Assembly: GCF_041320665.1 (NCBI RefSeq)
Contig: NZ_CP166730.1
Coordinates: 2,170,001 to 2,234,000, forward strand
DNA: 64,000 bases
Reading direction: 5' to 3'
DNA from: Comamonas sp. GB3 AK4-5
GTDB taxonomy: Bacteria > Pseudomonadota > Gammaproteobacteria > Burkholderiales > Burkholderiaceae_C
Numbering within the stretch: the stretch's first letter is position 1; the number at the start of each line of letters is the position of its first letter. Position numbers and translations under genes: made by a program. The notes below the pieces were generated by a model that was not told the DNA's origin, searched no databases, and saw nothing but the letters and a program-made list of their open reading frames with translations. Shown piece by piece: positions 38,700-49,138 of this stretch.

Positions 38700-41054
38700 A
38701 TGGATCATTCAGTACATAACAAGATCGTCAGCTTCATCTGGTCAATCGCTGATGACTGCCTCAGGGATGTGTTTGTACGCGGCAAGTACCGCGATGTCAT
38801 CCTGCCGATGTTTGTCCTGCGCCGTCTGGATTGCTTGCTGGAGCCCAGTAAGGAAGCGGTGCTCGAAGAGGTCCGCTTCCAGCGTGAAGACGCAGAAATG
38901 GCCGACCTTGATCCGCATGGACTGCGCGAGGCATCGGGCTACGTGTTCTACAACACCTCCCGCTTCACACTGAAGTCCCTGCTCGGCAATCCGTCCCAGA
39001 TGGAAGCCAACCTGAAGAACTACCTCGATGGCTTCTCGGACAACGTGAAGGAAATTGTCGAGAAGTTCGACCTGCGCAACCAGATCCGCAAGATGGCTCA
39101 GTCGGATGTGCTGCACGACGTGATCGAAAAGTTTGTTTCCGACGAGATCAACCTTAGCCCCAACGACCGCAAAGGTCCGGATGGGCGCACCCAGCCGGGG
39201 CTGTCCAATCTGGGTATGGGCTACGTCTTCGAGGAGCTGATCCGCAAGTTCAACGAAGAAAACAACGAAGAAGCAGGTGAGCACTTCACGCCCCGTGAAG
39301 TGATCAAGCTCATGACCAATCTGGTCTTCATCCCGGTCAATGATCAGTTGCCCAATCCGCTGACCATCTATGACCCGGCCTGCGGTAGTGGCGGCATGCT
39401 GACCGAGTCACAGGACTTCATCACCGACCCCGAAGGCGAGATCAAGGCCAAGGTGGGCGTTTTTCTCTACGGCAAGGAAGTGAACCCGGAGACCTACGCC
39501 ATCTGCAAGTCCGACATGATGATCAAGGGTAACGACCCTGAAAACATCAAGTTCGGCTCGACGTTGGCGACCGACGATTTCTCGGGCACGCGCTTCGACT
39601 TCATGCTGACGAACCCGCCCTACGGCAAGAGCTGGAAGAGCGACCAAAAGAGCATCGTTGAAGGCAAGGATGTGATCGACCACCGCTTCCAGGTCAATCT
39701 ATCCGACTACTCTGAGGAAGACTTCGACTTCTACCCGGCCATTCCGCGCTCGTCGGACGGCCAGCTCCTTTTCATGATGGAGATGGTGGGCAAGATGAAG
39801 CGACGCAGCGACAGCCCGATGGGCTCGCGCATCGCTTCCGTTCACAACGGTTCGGCCTTGTTCACTGGCGATGCAGGCAGCGGCGAGAGCAACATCCGCC
39901 GCCACATCATCGAGAATGACTACCTCGAAGCCATCATCCAGCTGCCGAACAACCTGTTCTACAACACCGGCATCACCACCTACGTCTGGGTTCTGTCCAA
40001 CAACAAGGCCGACCAGCGCAAAGGCAAGGTGCAGTTGATCGACGCCAGCAACCTGTGCCAGAAGCTGCGGAAGAACCTCGGTGAGAAGAACTGCGAATTC
40101 ACCGACGAGCACATCCACCAGATCACCCAGCTGTACTTGGAAATGCCGAATGATGGCATTTCTAAGGTCTTCAATAACCGCGATTTCGGCTACTACAAGG
40201 TCACGGTCGAGCGCCCGCTGCGACTGGCAGCCCAATTCAGCCCCGAGCGCATCGCCACGTTGCGTTTCACGCCGGGCATGCAGGACATCATGGAATGGGT
40301 GTACGGCATGTACGGCGATGAGGTTTACACCGGACTGAAGGCGCATGTCGAAGCCATTGAAGCCCACCTTGAGCGCGAAGAGATCGCCCTGTCGCCCAAG
40401 AACCGCAAGGAACTGCTGTCCGAGACGACATGGCGCGAGCAACGCGACATCATGCTGGCCGCGCAGCAACTGGCCGAGAAAATTGGCAGCGGCGAATTCC
40501 TCGACTTCAACCGCTTTGAGGACATCGTCGATGACGCTCTCAAAGCACTGGGCCTGAAGCTGGCTGCACCGGCACGCAAGCAAATCCTGAACGCCGTCAG
40601 CTGGCGTGATGAGCGGGCTGAGAAGGTCATCAAGAAGGTCCACAAGCTCAACGCTGCCAAGCTGGGCGATCTGTTGTTCCAGCTGGGCACGACCCACGAC
40701 AAGTTGGGCGACTATGGCTACATGGCGACACCGACCGGTGAGTACATCGAGTACGAACCGGACAGCGAATTGCGCGATACCGAAAACGTGCCGCTGGCGC
40801 TGGACACCAGCCTGTCAGCCTCCAGTGTGATCCACGACTACTTCATTCGCGAAGTACGCCCGCATGTGGACGAAGCCTGGATCGCCATCGACAAGACCGT
40901 GATCGGCTACGAGATCAGCTTCAACAAGTATTTCTACCAGCACAAGCCGCTGCGTAGCCTGGAAGAGGTCACGGCAGAAATCCTGGCACTAGAGGCTGAA
41001 ACCGATGGCCTACTCAAGCAGCTGGTGAGCTTTGTGTCGGGGGCGAAGCAATGA
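38700..41054 (+). CDS. hsdM: type I restriction-modification system, methyltransferase subunit
   Basis: The 784-residue N6-adenine methyltransferase has EHFTPREVIKLMTNL, SAM motif I DPACGSGGML (near 225) and catalytic NPPYGKSW (near 302). Residues 1-170 are the N-terminal HsdM domain. The chain is longer than the usual 500-550 residues; the extra C-terminal part (about 520-784) has helices such as HLEREEIALSPKNRKELLSE. It methylates the sequence chosen by HsdS. The stop overlaps the next start (ATGA). Confidence 0.95.
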   Translation: MDHSVHNKIVSFIWSIADDCLRDVFVRGKYRDVILPMFVLRRLDCLLEPSKEAVLEEVRFQREDAEMADLDPHGLREASGYVFYNTSRFTLKSLLGNPSQMEANLKNYLDGFSDNVKEIVEKFDLRNQIRKMAQSDVLHDVIEKFVSDEINLSPNDRKGPDGRTQPGLSNLGMGYVFEELIRKFNEENNEEAGEHFTPREVIKLMTNLVFIPVNDQLPNPLTIYDPACGSGGMLTESQDFITDPEGEIKAKVGVFLYGKEVNPETYAICKSDMMIKGNDPENIKFGSTLATDDFSGTRFDFMLTNPPYGKSWKSDQKSIVEGKDVIDHRFQVNLSDYSEEDFDFYPAIPRSSDGQLLFMMEMVGKMKRRSDSPMGSRIASVHNGSALFTGDAGSGESNIRRHIIENDYLEAIIQLPNNLFYNTGITTYVWVLSNNKADQRKGKVQLIDASNLCQKLRKNLGEKNCEFTDEHIHQITQLYLEMPNDGISKVFNNRDFGYYKVTVERPLRLAAQFSPERIATLRFTPGMQDIMEWVYGMYGDEVYTGLKAHVEAIEAHLEREEIALSPKNRKELLSETTWREQRDIMLAAQQLAEKIGSGEFLDFNRFEDIVDDALKALGLKLAAPARKQILNAVSWRDERAEKVIKKVHKLNAAKLGDLLFQLGTTHDKLGDYGYMATPTGEYIEYEPDSELRDTENVPLALDTSLSASSVIHDYFIREVRPHVDEAWIAIDKTVIGYEISFNKYFYQHKPLRSLEEVTAEILALEAETDGLLKQLVSFVSGAKQ

Positions 41055-42895
41055 AGGAAATTCAGGCCAAGACGCGCAGCGTGCGGGAGCTGCTGAGCGA
41101 CACCAAGTACGGCATCGACTACTACCAGCGCGAATACAAGTGGCAGACCAAGCAGATTGTCGAGCTGATTTCGGACCTCTCCACGGCGTTTCTCGAAGAG
41201 TACCAATCCCAGCATGAGCGCAAGGACGTGGCCTCCTACGGGCACTACTTTCTGGGCTCCATCGTCATCAGCCAACCGGACGAGAAAAAACAGATCGTGG
41301 ATGGTCAGCAACGGCTGACCAGCCTCACGCTGCTGCTGATCTACCTGCACAACATCCAGAAAGGCCGTCCCGACGCCGTTTCCATTGAGAAGATGATCTT
41401 CTCCGAGGAGTACGGGGAAAAATCTTTCAACCTCGACATTCCCGAGCGCAACGAGTGCATGAATGCGCTGTTCGATGGCACACCCTACGATGCGGTGGAT
41501 CAAGTTGAATCGATCCAGAACCTGATCGGGCGCTACAACGACATCGTGGAAGCTTTCCCCGCCGAGATTGCGATCGACAAGGCGCTGCCGTACTTCGTGG
41601 ATTGGCTACGCAACAAGACTCAACTGGTCGAGATCACGGCTTACGCAGATGCCGATGCCTACACGATCTTTGAAACCATGAACGACCGTGGGTTGTCGCT
41701 CTCCAACACCGACATGCTCAAGGGCTACTTGCTAGCGAGCATTGCCGACACCGCCAAGCGGGCCGAGGCCAACAAGGAAATCAAGCAATGGCTGCTGACT
41801 TTCGCCAAGCGTGATAGCGAGCACGACACCAAGGAGAGCGAAGCTGATTTCTTCAAGGCATGGTTGCGTGGGAAGTACGCGCAGGACATCCGTGAACGGA
41901 AGAAGGGCGCGAAACCTGAAGACTTCGACCTGATCGGCACCGAGTATCACCGCTGGGTCCGAGCCAAGGCCGATCTGATCAGCCTGAACACGAGTGACGA
42001 TTTCAACCGCTGGGTGCGCCAAGATTTGCGCTTCTTTGCCCGCGTCTATCTGGAGCTGCTGGATGCCTCCGAGACCTTGAAGCCGGGCCTAGAGTCCGTC
42101 CGCTTCAATGCCGACCACGGCTTTACCCAGCAATTTCAGGTGCTGCTGGCCCCGTTGCTGCCGACCGACGACGAAGCTACGGTCAAGGCCAAGCTCAAGC
42201 TGACGGCGGATTACCTCGACTGCTGGCTGAATCGCCGCCTCTGGAATTTCAAGTCGATCGACTATTCCACGTTGCAATACGCCACTTTCCTGCTGACCAA
42301 GGAACTGCGCAACTTGTCGCTGGATGCGCTACGCGACAAGTTGATCACTCGGCTGACCAATGATCAAACCGAGTTGCCGCTCGACGATCAGCCTTATCTG
42401 AACAACTGGAACGCCAAGAGCCTGCATCGCCAGCTGGCTCGCTTTACGCACTGGCTGGAAGAGCAAAGCGGACAGCCAGGGCGGTATCTGGAATACATCG
42501 TTCGTTCGGGCAAGAACGCTTACGAGATCGAACACCTGTGGGCCAACCACTTCGAGCGCCACACCGATGAATTTGCCCATGCGCAGGAGTTTTCTGCGCA
42601 CCGCAACCGGGTGGGCGGGCTTGTACTGCTGCCGAAGAAGATCAATGCGAGCCTTAACGACAAGGCCTACAGCGACAAGCTGGAGCATTACCAGAGCGAA
42701 AACCTACTGGCCCGTTCGTTGCACCCCATGTGCTACGTCCACAACCCCGGCTTCCTCAAGCTGAAGGCGGAAACCGGACTGCCATTCAAGGCATTCACGG
42801 AGTTCAAGAAGGCCAACTTCGACGAACGATTCGGTCTCTACAGGGGCATTGCCGAACTGCTTTGGTCGGCTGATTGCTTGAAGGAGGTGGAGTGA
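41051..42895 (+). CDS. GmrSD-like DUF262/DUF1524 protein inside the hsd operon
   Basis: The 614-residue protein has an N-terminal DUF262 (ParB-like) domain with GIDYYQREYKW, the DGQQRLTSL nucleotide motif near 83 and FETMNDRGLSLS. The C-terminal DUF1524 domain has an HNH-type EHLWANHF near 493 and GGLVLLPKKINASLNDKAYSDKL. This is the architecture of fused GmrSD and BrxU type IV enzymes, which cut modified phage DNA. It lies between hsdM and hsdS with overlaps on both sides. Whether it acts with the type I complex or alone is open. Confidence 0.9.
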   Translation: MKEIQAKTRSVRELLSDTKYGIDYYQREYKWQTKQIVELISDLSTAFLEEYQSQHERKDVASYGHYFLGSIVISQPDEKKQIVDGQQRLTSLTLLLIYLHNIQKGRPDAVSIEKMIFSEEYGEKSFNLDIPERNECMNALFDGTPYDAVDQVESIQNLIGRYNDIVEAFPAEIAIDKALPYFVDWLRNKTQLVEITAYADADAYTIFETMNDRGLSLSNTDMLKGYLLASIADTAKRAEANKEIKQWLLTFAKRDSEHDTKESEADFFKAWLRGKYAQDIRERKKGAKPEDFDLIGTEYHRWVRAKADLISLNTSDDFNRWVRQDLRFFARVYLELLDASETLKPGLESVRFNADHGFTQQFQVLLAPLLPTDDEATVKAKLKLTADYLDCWLNRRLWNFKSIDYSTLQYATFLLTKELRNLSLDALRDKLITRLTNDQTELPLDDQPYLNNWNAKSLHRQLARFTHWLEEQSGQPGRYLEYIVRSGKNAYEIEHLWANHFERHTDEFAHAQEFSAHRNRVGGLVLLPKKINASLNDKAYSDKLEHYQSENLLARSLHPMCYVHNPGFLKLKAETGLPFKAFTEFKKANFDERFGLYRGIAELLWSADCLKEVE

Positions 42896-44178
42896 TGCAG
42901 CGCTACGAGAGCTACAAGTCGAGTGACGCCGCATGGCTAGGCAATGTTCCCTCACACTGGGGCGTTCAGCCTCTTCGTGCTGTAACCTCGCTCAAGTCCG
43001 ACAAGAACAGGCCTGATCTGCCTGTTCTGTCGGTATATCGAGAGTACGGGGTTATTCTGAAAGACTCCCGAGACGACAATCACAACGCCACCTCGCTCGA
43101 CACGAGTACCTACAAGGTTGTAAAACCAGGCGATCTGGTCGTCAACAAAATGAAGGCTTGGCAAGGCTCAATGGGCGTGAGTGTCCATGACGGAATTGTT
43201 AGCCCTGCATATATCACCTGCACAACCAAGGCGGATCGGGTCCGCCCCGCATACCTTCATTACCTTCTGCGTTCGTCACCATTGATCGGTGTTTACAACT
43301 CTTTGTCTTACGGCGTTCGAGTCGGGCAATGGGACATGCACTACGAGGATTTCAAACAAATCCAGATTCCCTTGCCACCCAAAGACGAGCAAGACCGCAT
43401 CGTTGCCTTCCTCGACCAGAAAACCGACGAGATCGAGGCTGCGATTGCGAAGAAAGAGCGGCTGATCGAGTTGATCAAGGAACAGAAACACACCTGCATC
43501 GAGAAAGCAATCACGGAAGGCCTTGAAGTACCCAAAAACAGCGAGGTCGGTTTATCGCCGAAGCACTGGTCGCGCGTCAAGCTCAAATACTGCATCAATC
43601 TGCTTCCGGGCTTTGCATTCAAAAGCTCGTCCTACTCCTCAAATGACTCCGACATTCCTTTGCTGCGCGGGGTTAATGTCAACCCAGGGAAGTTGAATTG
43701 GGAAGACAAGGTCAGCTGGCCGAAGGCCTCGTTGGCTCCTCACCTTAAGTACCTGCTAGAGCCCGGTGATCTGGTGATTGGCATGGATCGCCCCTGGGTT
43801 GCAGATGGAATTCGTGTCGCACCAGTTCAAGCATGTGACTTGCCTTGCTTGCTCCTCCAACGCGTTGCAAGACTGCGTGCAGCCAATCGCATTACACAAG
43901 AATTTTTAGCGCTTGTTCTCACGTCACGCGGGTTCCTCACCTATTTTGAGCCAATGCTGACGGGAATCAGCGTGCCCCACATTAGTCCCGAACAAATTGG
44001 AAACTATGAGGCAACCTTGCCTCCGGTCGAAGAACAAGAAGCCATCTGCAAGTTTGTCAGCCAACTGAGTACATCTTGTGAGCAGGCTATAGCCAAGGAG
44101 ACACAGATCGTGAATGGACTCCGGCAATTGAGGGCCTCTGTAATTGCCGATGTCGTGCTTGGCAAGAGAAAAATCTAA
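42895..44178 (+). CDS. hsdS: type I restriction-modification specificity subunit
   Basis: The 427-residue subunit has two target recognition domains, each ended by a conserved helix: LPPKDEQDRIVAFLDQKTDEIEAAIAKK (about 165-195) and LPPVEEQEAICKFVSQL (about 380-400). Two TRDs mean a bipartite target. The start at 42895 has AAGGAGGTGG upstream and overlaps the previous stop by one base. It sets the site for HsdM and HsdR. Confidence 0.94.
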   Translation: MQRYESYKSSDAAWLGNVPSHWGVQPLRAVTSLKSDKNRPDLPVLSVYREYGVILKDSRDDNHNATSLDTSTYKVVKPGDLVVNKMKAWQGSMGVSVHDGIVSPAYITCTTKADRVRPAYLHYLLRSSPLIGVYNSLSYGVRVGQWDMHYEDFKQIQIPLPPKDEQDRIVAFLDQKTDEIEAAIAKKERLIELIKEQKHTCIEKAITEGLEVPKNSEVGLSPKHWSRVKLKYCINLLPGFAFKSSSYSSNDSDIPLLRGVNVNPGKLNWEDKVSWPKASLAPHLKYLLEPGDLVIGMDRPWVADGIRVAPVQACDLPCLLLQRVARLRAANRITQEFLALVLTSRGFLTYFEPMLTGISVPHISPEQIGNYEATLPPVEEQEAICKFVSQLSTSCEQAIAKETQIVNGLRQLRASVIADVVLGKRKI

Positions 44179-44187
44179 GGGAGAAAC

Positions 44188-47148
44188 ATGGTCAGCCAAA
44201 CCAACGAAGCAGCGCTCGAAACGCACATCGAAAACGCCCTCGCCAAGGACGGCTACTGCATTGGCAACCCGGCTGACTTCGACAGAGAGTTTGTCATTGA
44301 CGGCAAACTCTTCTGGCAATTCCTCGAAGCCACGCAGCCCAAAGAACTGGCGAAGCTGAAGGATCGTCCGAACTGGCAGCGCCTGCTGCTGGAACGCCTG
44401 AACAAGAAGATCAAGAAGGACAGCGTGCTTGCTGTCCTGAAAAAGGGGCTGGACATCGACGATGCCCACTTCGATCTGCTCTACCGGCTGCCCTACAACG
44501 ATCTGAATCCGGAAGTCGTCGCCAACTTTGCGGCCAACATCTTCAGCGTCACCCGGCAGGTGCATTACAGCGAGTCCGACACATTCAAGTCGGTGGACAT
44601 GGTGCTCTTCGTCAATGGTTTGGCGATTGCCACGCTGGAGCTGAAAAACCCCTGGACCGGCCAGAACGTCCACAACGCCATCAAGCAGTACCGCACCGAC
44701 CGTGACCCGCGTGAGCCGCTGTTCGAATTTGGCCGCTGTCTGGTCCACTTTGCGGTGGACCCAGACGAGGCCTACATGTGTGCCCAGCTGGCCGGAAATG
44801 ACAGCAATTTCCTGCCGTTCAACAAGGGGTTCAACTTCGGCAAGGGTAACCCGGTCAACCCGAAAGGCCACAGAACTGCCTACCTCTGGGAGGACATCCT
44901 GCCGCGCCGCAGCCTGACCAACATCATCGAGCAGTTTGCCAAGTTCACCGTTGAGAAGGACAAGAAGACCGGCAAGGAGCGCAAGGCGCTGTTCTTCCCC
45001 CGCTATCACCAGTTGGATGTGGTGCGCGGCATCCTGGCTGATGCCAAACAGAATGGCATCGGCCAGACTTACCTGATCCAGCATTCGGCAGGCTCAGGCA
45101 AGTCCAACTCGATCACTTGGCTCGCCTACCAGCTGGTGGAGCTATACGACACGGCAGGCACGGCCAACGTGTTCAATTCCGTGGTGGTGGTCACGGATCG
45201 CCGGGTACTGGATACCCAGCTCAAGGACAACATCAAGCTCTTCTCCGAGACCAAGAACATTGTTGCCCACGCCGAAAGCGCCGCTGAACTGAAGGCGCAT
45301 CTGGAACTGGGTAAGAAGATCATCATCACCACGGTGCAGAAATTCCCGTTCATCGTGGATGGCATCGACGATCTGACCGACCGCAACTTTGCCGTCATCA
45401 TCGACGAAGCCCATTCTTCGCAGTCCGGCAGCGCATCCGACAAGCTGAACATGACGCTGGGAGCGGAAGACGATGAAGTGCCCGAAGACCTCCAGGACAA
45501 GATTCTTGCAGCCATGAAGGGCCGCAAGATGAGCCAGAACGCCAGCTACTTCGCCTTCACCGCCACCCCGAAACCTGCCACGCTGGAGAAGTTCGGGCGG
45601 CAAGGCCCGGACGGGAAGTTCTACCCCTTCCACCTGTACTCCATGAAGCAGGCCATCGAGGAGAAATTCATCCTCGATGTACTGGAGAAGTACACCACGT
45701 ACAAGAGCTACTACGAGGTCCAGAAATCGGTCGAAGAGAACCCTCTTTTCGACACGGCCAAAGCGCAGAAAAAGCTCAAGGCCTTCGTAGAGGCCAGCCC
45801 CCGGACCATCGAGGTGAAGGCCAAGATCATGGTCGATCACTTCATGAGCAATGTTTGGCAGGCCAAGAAGCTCAAGGGCAAGGCTAAGGCGATGGTAGTC
45901 ACGCGGAACATCGAATGCGCGATCCGCTACTTCTTCGCCATCCGCACCGCCCTACAAGAGGCCAACGCGCCATTCAAGGCTCTGGTGGCCTTCTCGGGCG
46001 AAAAAACCGTCGATGGCATCAAGTACACCGAGGACGGGATCAACGGCATTGCTGCCCGTGACTTGCCAGAGGAGTTCGAGAAAGACGATTTCAAGATTCT
46101 GGTCGTTGCCAACAAGTACCTCACCGGCTTCGACGAGCCCATGCTGCACACCATGTACGTAGACAAGAAGCTGCAAGGGGTTCTCGCGGTACAGGCGCTG
46201 TCACGCCTGAACCGCTGCAACTGGAAGCTAGGCAAGACCGACACCTTCGTGCTCGACTTCTACAACACGGTGGACGACGTCAAGGCCGCATTCGATCCGT
46301 TCTACACGGCCACAACCCTGAGCGAACCCACCGACGTCAACGTGCTGCACGACCTCAAGGATGTGCTGGATGACTTCGGCATTTACGGCTGGTCAGAGGT
46401 GACGACCTTCAACGAGAAGTTCTTCGCCAGTGCCGAAGCCGAGGAACTGCACCCGATCATTGATGCCGTAGTGGCTCGCTTCGATGCCGACCTCGACGAC
46501 GAGCAGCGCATCGACTTCAAGATCAAGGCCAAGCAGTTCGTCAAAATTTACGCGCAGGTAGCGGCCATCATCCCATTCAACAACGCGAACTGGGAAATGC
46601 TGCACTGGTTCCTGAAATTTCTGATCCCCAAGCTGAAAGTGAAGGACCCCGATCAGGACAAGCTGGATGAGCTGCTGAACAGCGTTGACCTTTCCACCTA
46701 TGGGCTGGAAAGGTCACGCCTTGAGACGAAGATTGGCCTCGACGACTCGGAAACTGAACTGGAGCCCCAGAACCCGAACATCCGTGGCCCACATTTTGGT
46801 CCAGGTGAGGCCGATCCGCTTGATGAGATCGTGCGTGCTTTCAACGAGCGCCACTTTGCAGGTTGGGAGGCCACGCCGGAAGAGCAGCGCGTGAAGTTCA
46901 TCAACATCGCCAAGCATGTGATGAACCACGCTGACTACAAGGCCCAAGTCGAAGACAACCCAGACAGCCAAAACCGGCAGCTGGCGCTGGAGCGCCTGAT
47001 CCAACAGGCGATCAGCGTCGAGCGTCGGCGGGAACTAGATCTCTACAAGAGGTATGCGTCTGACCCGGATTTCAAGCGGGCGTTTGATGCGAGCGTTTCA
47101 AGACTTCTGGCAATGCAAAGCGGCAATTCCAATATCTTCGGCGTGTGA
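44188..47148 (+). CDS. hsdR: type I restriction enzyme, motor and nuclease subunit
   Basis: The 986-residue subunit has an N-terminal PD-(D/E)xK nuclease with VDMVLFVNGLAIATLELKN (Asp and ELK). Two RecA-like domains follow, with Walker A HSAGSGKSNS (near 300), DEAH-type IIDEAHSS (near 405) and FAFTATPKP. The helical C-terminus binds the core enzyme. It translocates DNA and cuts far from the unmethylated site. The next gene starts 35 bases downstream, so the operon continues. Confidence 0.95.
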   Translation: MVSQTNEAALETHIENALAKDGYCIGNPADFDREFVIDGKLFWQFLEATQPKELAKLKDRPNWQRLLLERLNKKIKKDSVLAVLKKGLDIDDAHFDLLYRLPYNDLNPEVVANFAANIFSVTRQVHYSESDTFKSVDMVLFVNGLAIATLELKNPWTGQNVHNAIKQYRTDRDPREPLFEFGRCLVHFAVDPDEAYMCAQLAGNDSNFLPFNKGFNFGKGNPVNPKGHRTAYLWEDILPRRSLTNIIEQFAKFTVEKDKKTGKERKALFFPRYHQLDVVRGILADAKQNGIGQTYLIQHSAGSGKSNSITWLAYQLVELYDTAGTANVFNSVVVVTDRRVLDTQLKDNIKLFSETKNIVAHAESAAELKAHLELGKKIIITTVQKFPFIVDGIDDLTDRNFAVIIDEAHSSQSGSASDKLNMTLGAEDDEVPEDLQDKILAAMKGRKMSQNASYFAFTATPKPATLEKFGRQGPDGKFYPFHLYSMKQAIEEKFILDVLEKYTTYKSYYEVQKSVEENPLFDTAKAQKKLKAFVEASPRTIEVKAKIMVDHFMSNVWQAKKLKGKAKAMVVTRNIECAIRYFFAIRTALQEANAPFKALVAFSGEKTVDGIKYTEDGINGIAARDLPEEFEKDDFKILVVANKYLTGFDEPMLHTMYVDKKLQGVLAVQALSRLNRCNWKLGKTDTFVLDFYNTVDDVKAAFDPFYTATTLSEPTDVNVLHDLKDVLDDFGIYGWSEVTTFNEKFFASAEAEELHPIIDAVVARFDADLDDEQRIDFKIKAKQFVKIYAQVAAIIPFNNANWEMLHWFLKFLIPKLKVKDPDQDKLDELLNSVDLSTYGLERSRLETKIGLDDSETELEPQNPNIRGPHFGPGEADPLDEIVRAFNERHFAGWEATPEEQRVKFINIAKHVMNHADYKAQVEDNPDSQNRQLALERLIQQAISVERRRELDLYKRYASDPDFKRAFDASVSRLLAMQSGNSNIFGV

Positions 47149-47183
47149 ATTTCAGAGCTCACCCCCAATCAGGAAGGATAAAA

Positions 47184-48194
47184 ATGGATATAAGTTCAGC
47201 GAAGATTTCAAAGGTCATTGTCCACCGGGTTGGCAACAAACTTAGGGATGAAGGCATTCACCTGTCACCAATCGAATGTCAACGATCCGGCGCATTAGAC
47301 GATTTGCTGCTTAAAAACCTATTAGCTCCAGTCGTGCGGAATGGTCAGGAATACTATCTGACACACGAATCGGATATTTCCCTGAACACAATCAATCACT
47401 ATGCTGTCAATGCGTTTGCCGATGCAGATAAATTCAAGGAATGCAGCGAGGCTATAGCAAAGCATTTGTATAGCTGCTCCAGCCATCCAAACATTGGTGG
47501 CGGAGAGTTTATCGTCATTCTTTTTGAAAATATCAGGACTGATGACCGCGCACATCAAGCTCTGGGCTTGTTCAGAGTTGAAAGCAAGGATGACTACCTA
47601 GATGTCGGCGAAGAAAAGGGCGCAATCCAAGTAATCGAGAGAAGCGGCATATCCCTCGACAAGATTCAGAAAGGTGCGATCGTCCTCTCGGACAGCCTTA
47701 AAGTTCTAGTGATTGATAACTTGGGGCAGAAAACAAAATACTGGATAGAGAATTTTCTAAAATCCACACCTAGTCAGACGCCTCAAAAATGTGCTCAAGT
47801 TGCTGGAGCATTGCTTAAGGCTATTTCCAGCAAAGTTGAAACCCCGAGTAATGCACTGGAGTTCGCACGACAAGTAGAAGATCTCCTCACCGAAAACGAG
47901 TCCCTGTCATTGACGGATATTCGGAATGTTTCCAGAAACTACATTGACAATGAAAGCGTAGATGAGCTTCTTGCTGGCGCTCATCTCAAATATGGAATTT
48001 CTCTAGACGACGACCTATCAATTGAGAGCAAGCGTCTCGCCAGATACGCAAAAGATGTTGTCACAAAGGCACGCATCGCGGAGGGAGTCAGTCTATTGGT
48101 CTCGAATCCGGATGCGAAAATATCATCAATTGACGTGAAATCCACCAAGAACGGATTTCGGGCGGTTGTGGACATTCAACTTAAAGGGGCATAA
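47184..48194 (+). CDS. NdpA/YejK-like nucleoid-associated protein
   Basis: The 336-residue protein has the size and layout of the NdpA family: an N-terminal IVHRVGNKLRDEGIHLSPIEC, a core with GGGEFIVILFEN and FRVESKDDYLD, and a conserved late segment KYWIENFLKSTPSQTPQKCAQ. YejK of E. coli binds the nucleoid. Here the gene is the fifth of a restriction cassette and has AGGAAGG before its ATG. It is less GC-rich than hsdR. I infer a DNA-binding or sensing role for the two following genes. Confidence 0.75.
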   Translation: MDISSAKISKVIVHRVGNKLRDEGIHLSPIECQRSGALDDLLLKNLLAPVVRNGQEYYLTHESDISLNTINHYAVNAFADADKFKECSEAIAKHLYSCSSHPNIGGGEFIVILFENIRTDDRAHQALGLFRVESKDDYLDVGEEKGAIQVIERSGISLDKIQKGAIVLSDSLKVLVIDNLGQKTKYWIENFLKSTPSQTPQKCAQVAGALLKAISSKVETPSNALEFARQVEDLLTENESLSLTDIRNVSRNYIDNESVDELLAGAHLKYGISLDDDLSIESKRLARYAKDVVTKARIAEGVSLLVSNPDAKISSIDVKSTKNGFRAVVDIQLKGA

Positions 48195-48196
48195 CG

Positions 48197-49138
48197 ATGG
48201 CTGGGGAGAAGTCTAAAAAATCCGGAGAAATCGGCGAGGCCTTGGCCAGCGCCCTTCTTGATCGGATCGGCTGGAAGCATCTAATTCACAACATTGCTAT
48301 TAGTTGCAACACGCCCACTCATGTCAATGAAGAGGGGAATCCACGCCAAAGCCACGGCGAAGATCAGATTTATCTGTATAACAATCCGTTCCATGATGAT
48401 CGGACTGACTTTGTTCATGTTTCCAACAAGAACATCATCGGCAGTTATCCAAAGGAAGGAACGCTCAGGACGCAATTCAAATCCCATATTAAGGAACTAG
48501 GCCAGACAATCGAATGTGCCAAGTACAATCAAACGTTGCGCGAGATTGCTACAAACTTCAAGGCAAAAAAGAATCGAAATCACGCTGGTCTGCTTATCTG
48601 GCTTCACAACGACCACGAAGACATCGAGAAAAGTATTCTGGGTGATCTTGCGCCTTCTCGACTCGAATTGAATACTGATGCGCCGTTTTATGTAATTGAC
48701 AATGGCCGGGCAACCTTCCTTTTGAAGGTGGTTGATGATTTGCGCAGGCGTTCAGCGGGTGGTGATTATCAGTTCTTCTATCCACGCATCGGAACGTCAA
48801 TAACGGTTGATGAAATGAGAACAGGAAAGGAACTTCCGCTTGAGCTGTTGGCCGCAGACATCATTCCCGCTGTTTTGACGGTCAGTGGTGCAAAGGAATT
48901 GATTATCTACGCCAATGAGAGCTTCGACCCCACCTCATACAAGAACTTGATGGCATATGGGTTGAGCTTTGCATCGGGGTTGATCACCACTATCAAAATC
49001 GGGATGTCAAACTACAACCCAGCACGTGATGAAGAGGTAGCAGCGCAGGCGCGGCTTGCTTTTCATAGCCGTCCAGAGGAAATCTCCCCTTTTTCATTCA
49101 AACGATCGATTCTTGATCTCCTTCAGGAGGCACCGTAA
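48197..49138 (+). CDS. PD-(D/E)xK-like nuclease candidate
   Basis: The 313-residue protein starts right after the NdpA-like gene. Residues 9-29 (SGEIGEALASALLDRIGWKHL) look like the first helix of Mrr/Holliday-type nucleases with E14. HGEDQIYLYN (D56) and VHVSNKN (S76, K78) would supply the D and xK part of the core, with Ser in place of Glu/Asp. The C-terminal half is unassigned. The stop overlaps the next start (TAATG). Fold is inferred from pattern only; two-gene systems pairing such a nuclease with an unknown partner, for example GAPS4, are the first comparison to make. Confidence 0.6.
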   Translation: MAGEKSKKSGEIGEALASALLDRIGWKHLIHNIAISCNTPTHVNEEGNPRQSHGEDQIYLYNNPFHDDRTDFVHVSNKNIIGSYPKEGTLRTQFKSHIKELGQTIECAKYNQTLREIATNFKAKKNRNHAGLLIWLHNDHEDIEKSILGDLAPSRLELNTDAPFYVIDNGRATFLLKVVDDLRRRSAGGDYQFFYPRIGTSITVDEMRTGKELPLELLAADIIPAVLTVSGAKELIIYANESFDPTSYKNLMAYGLSFASGLITTIKIGMSNYNPARDEEVAAQARLAFHSRPEEISPFSFKRSILDLLQEAP

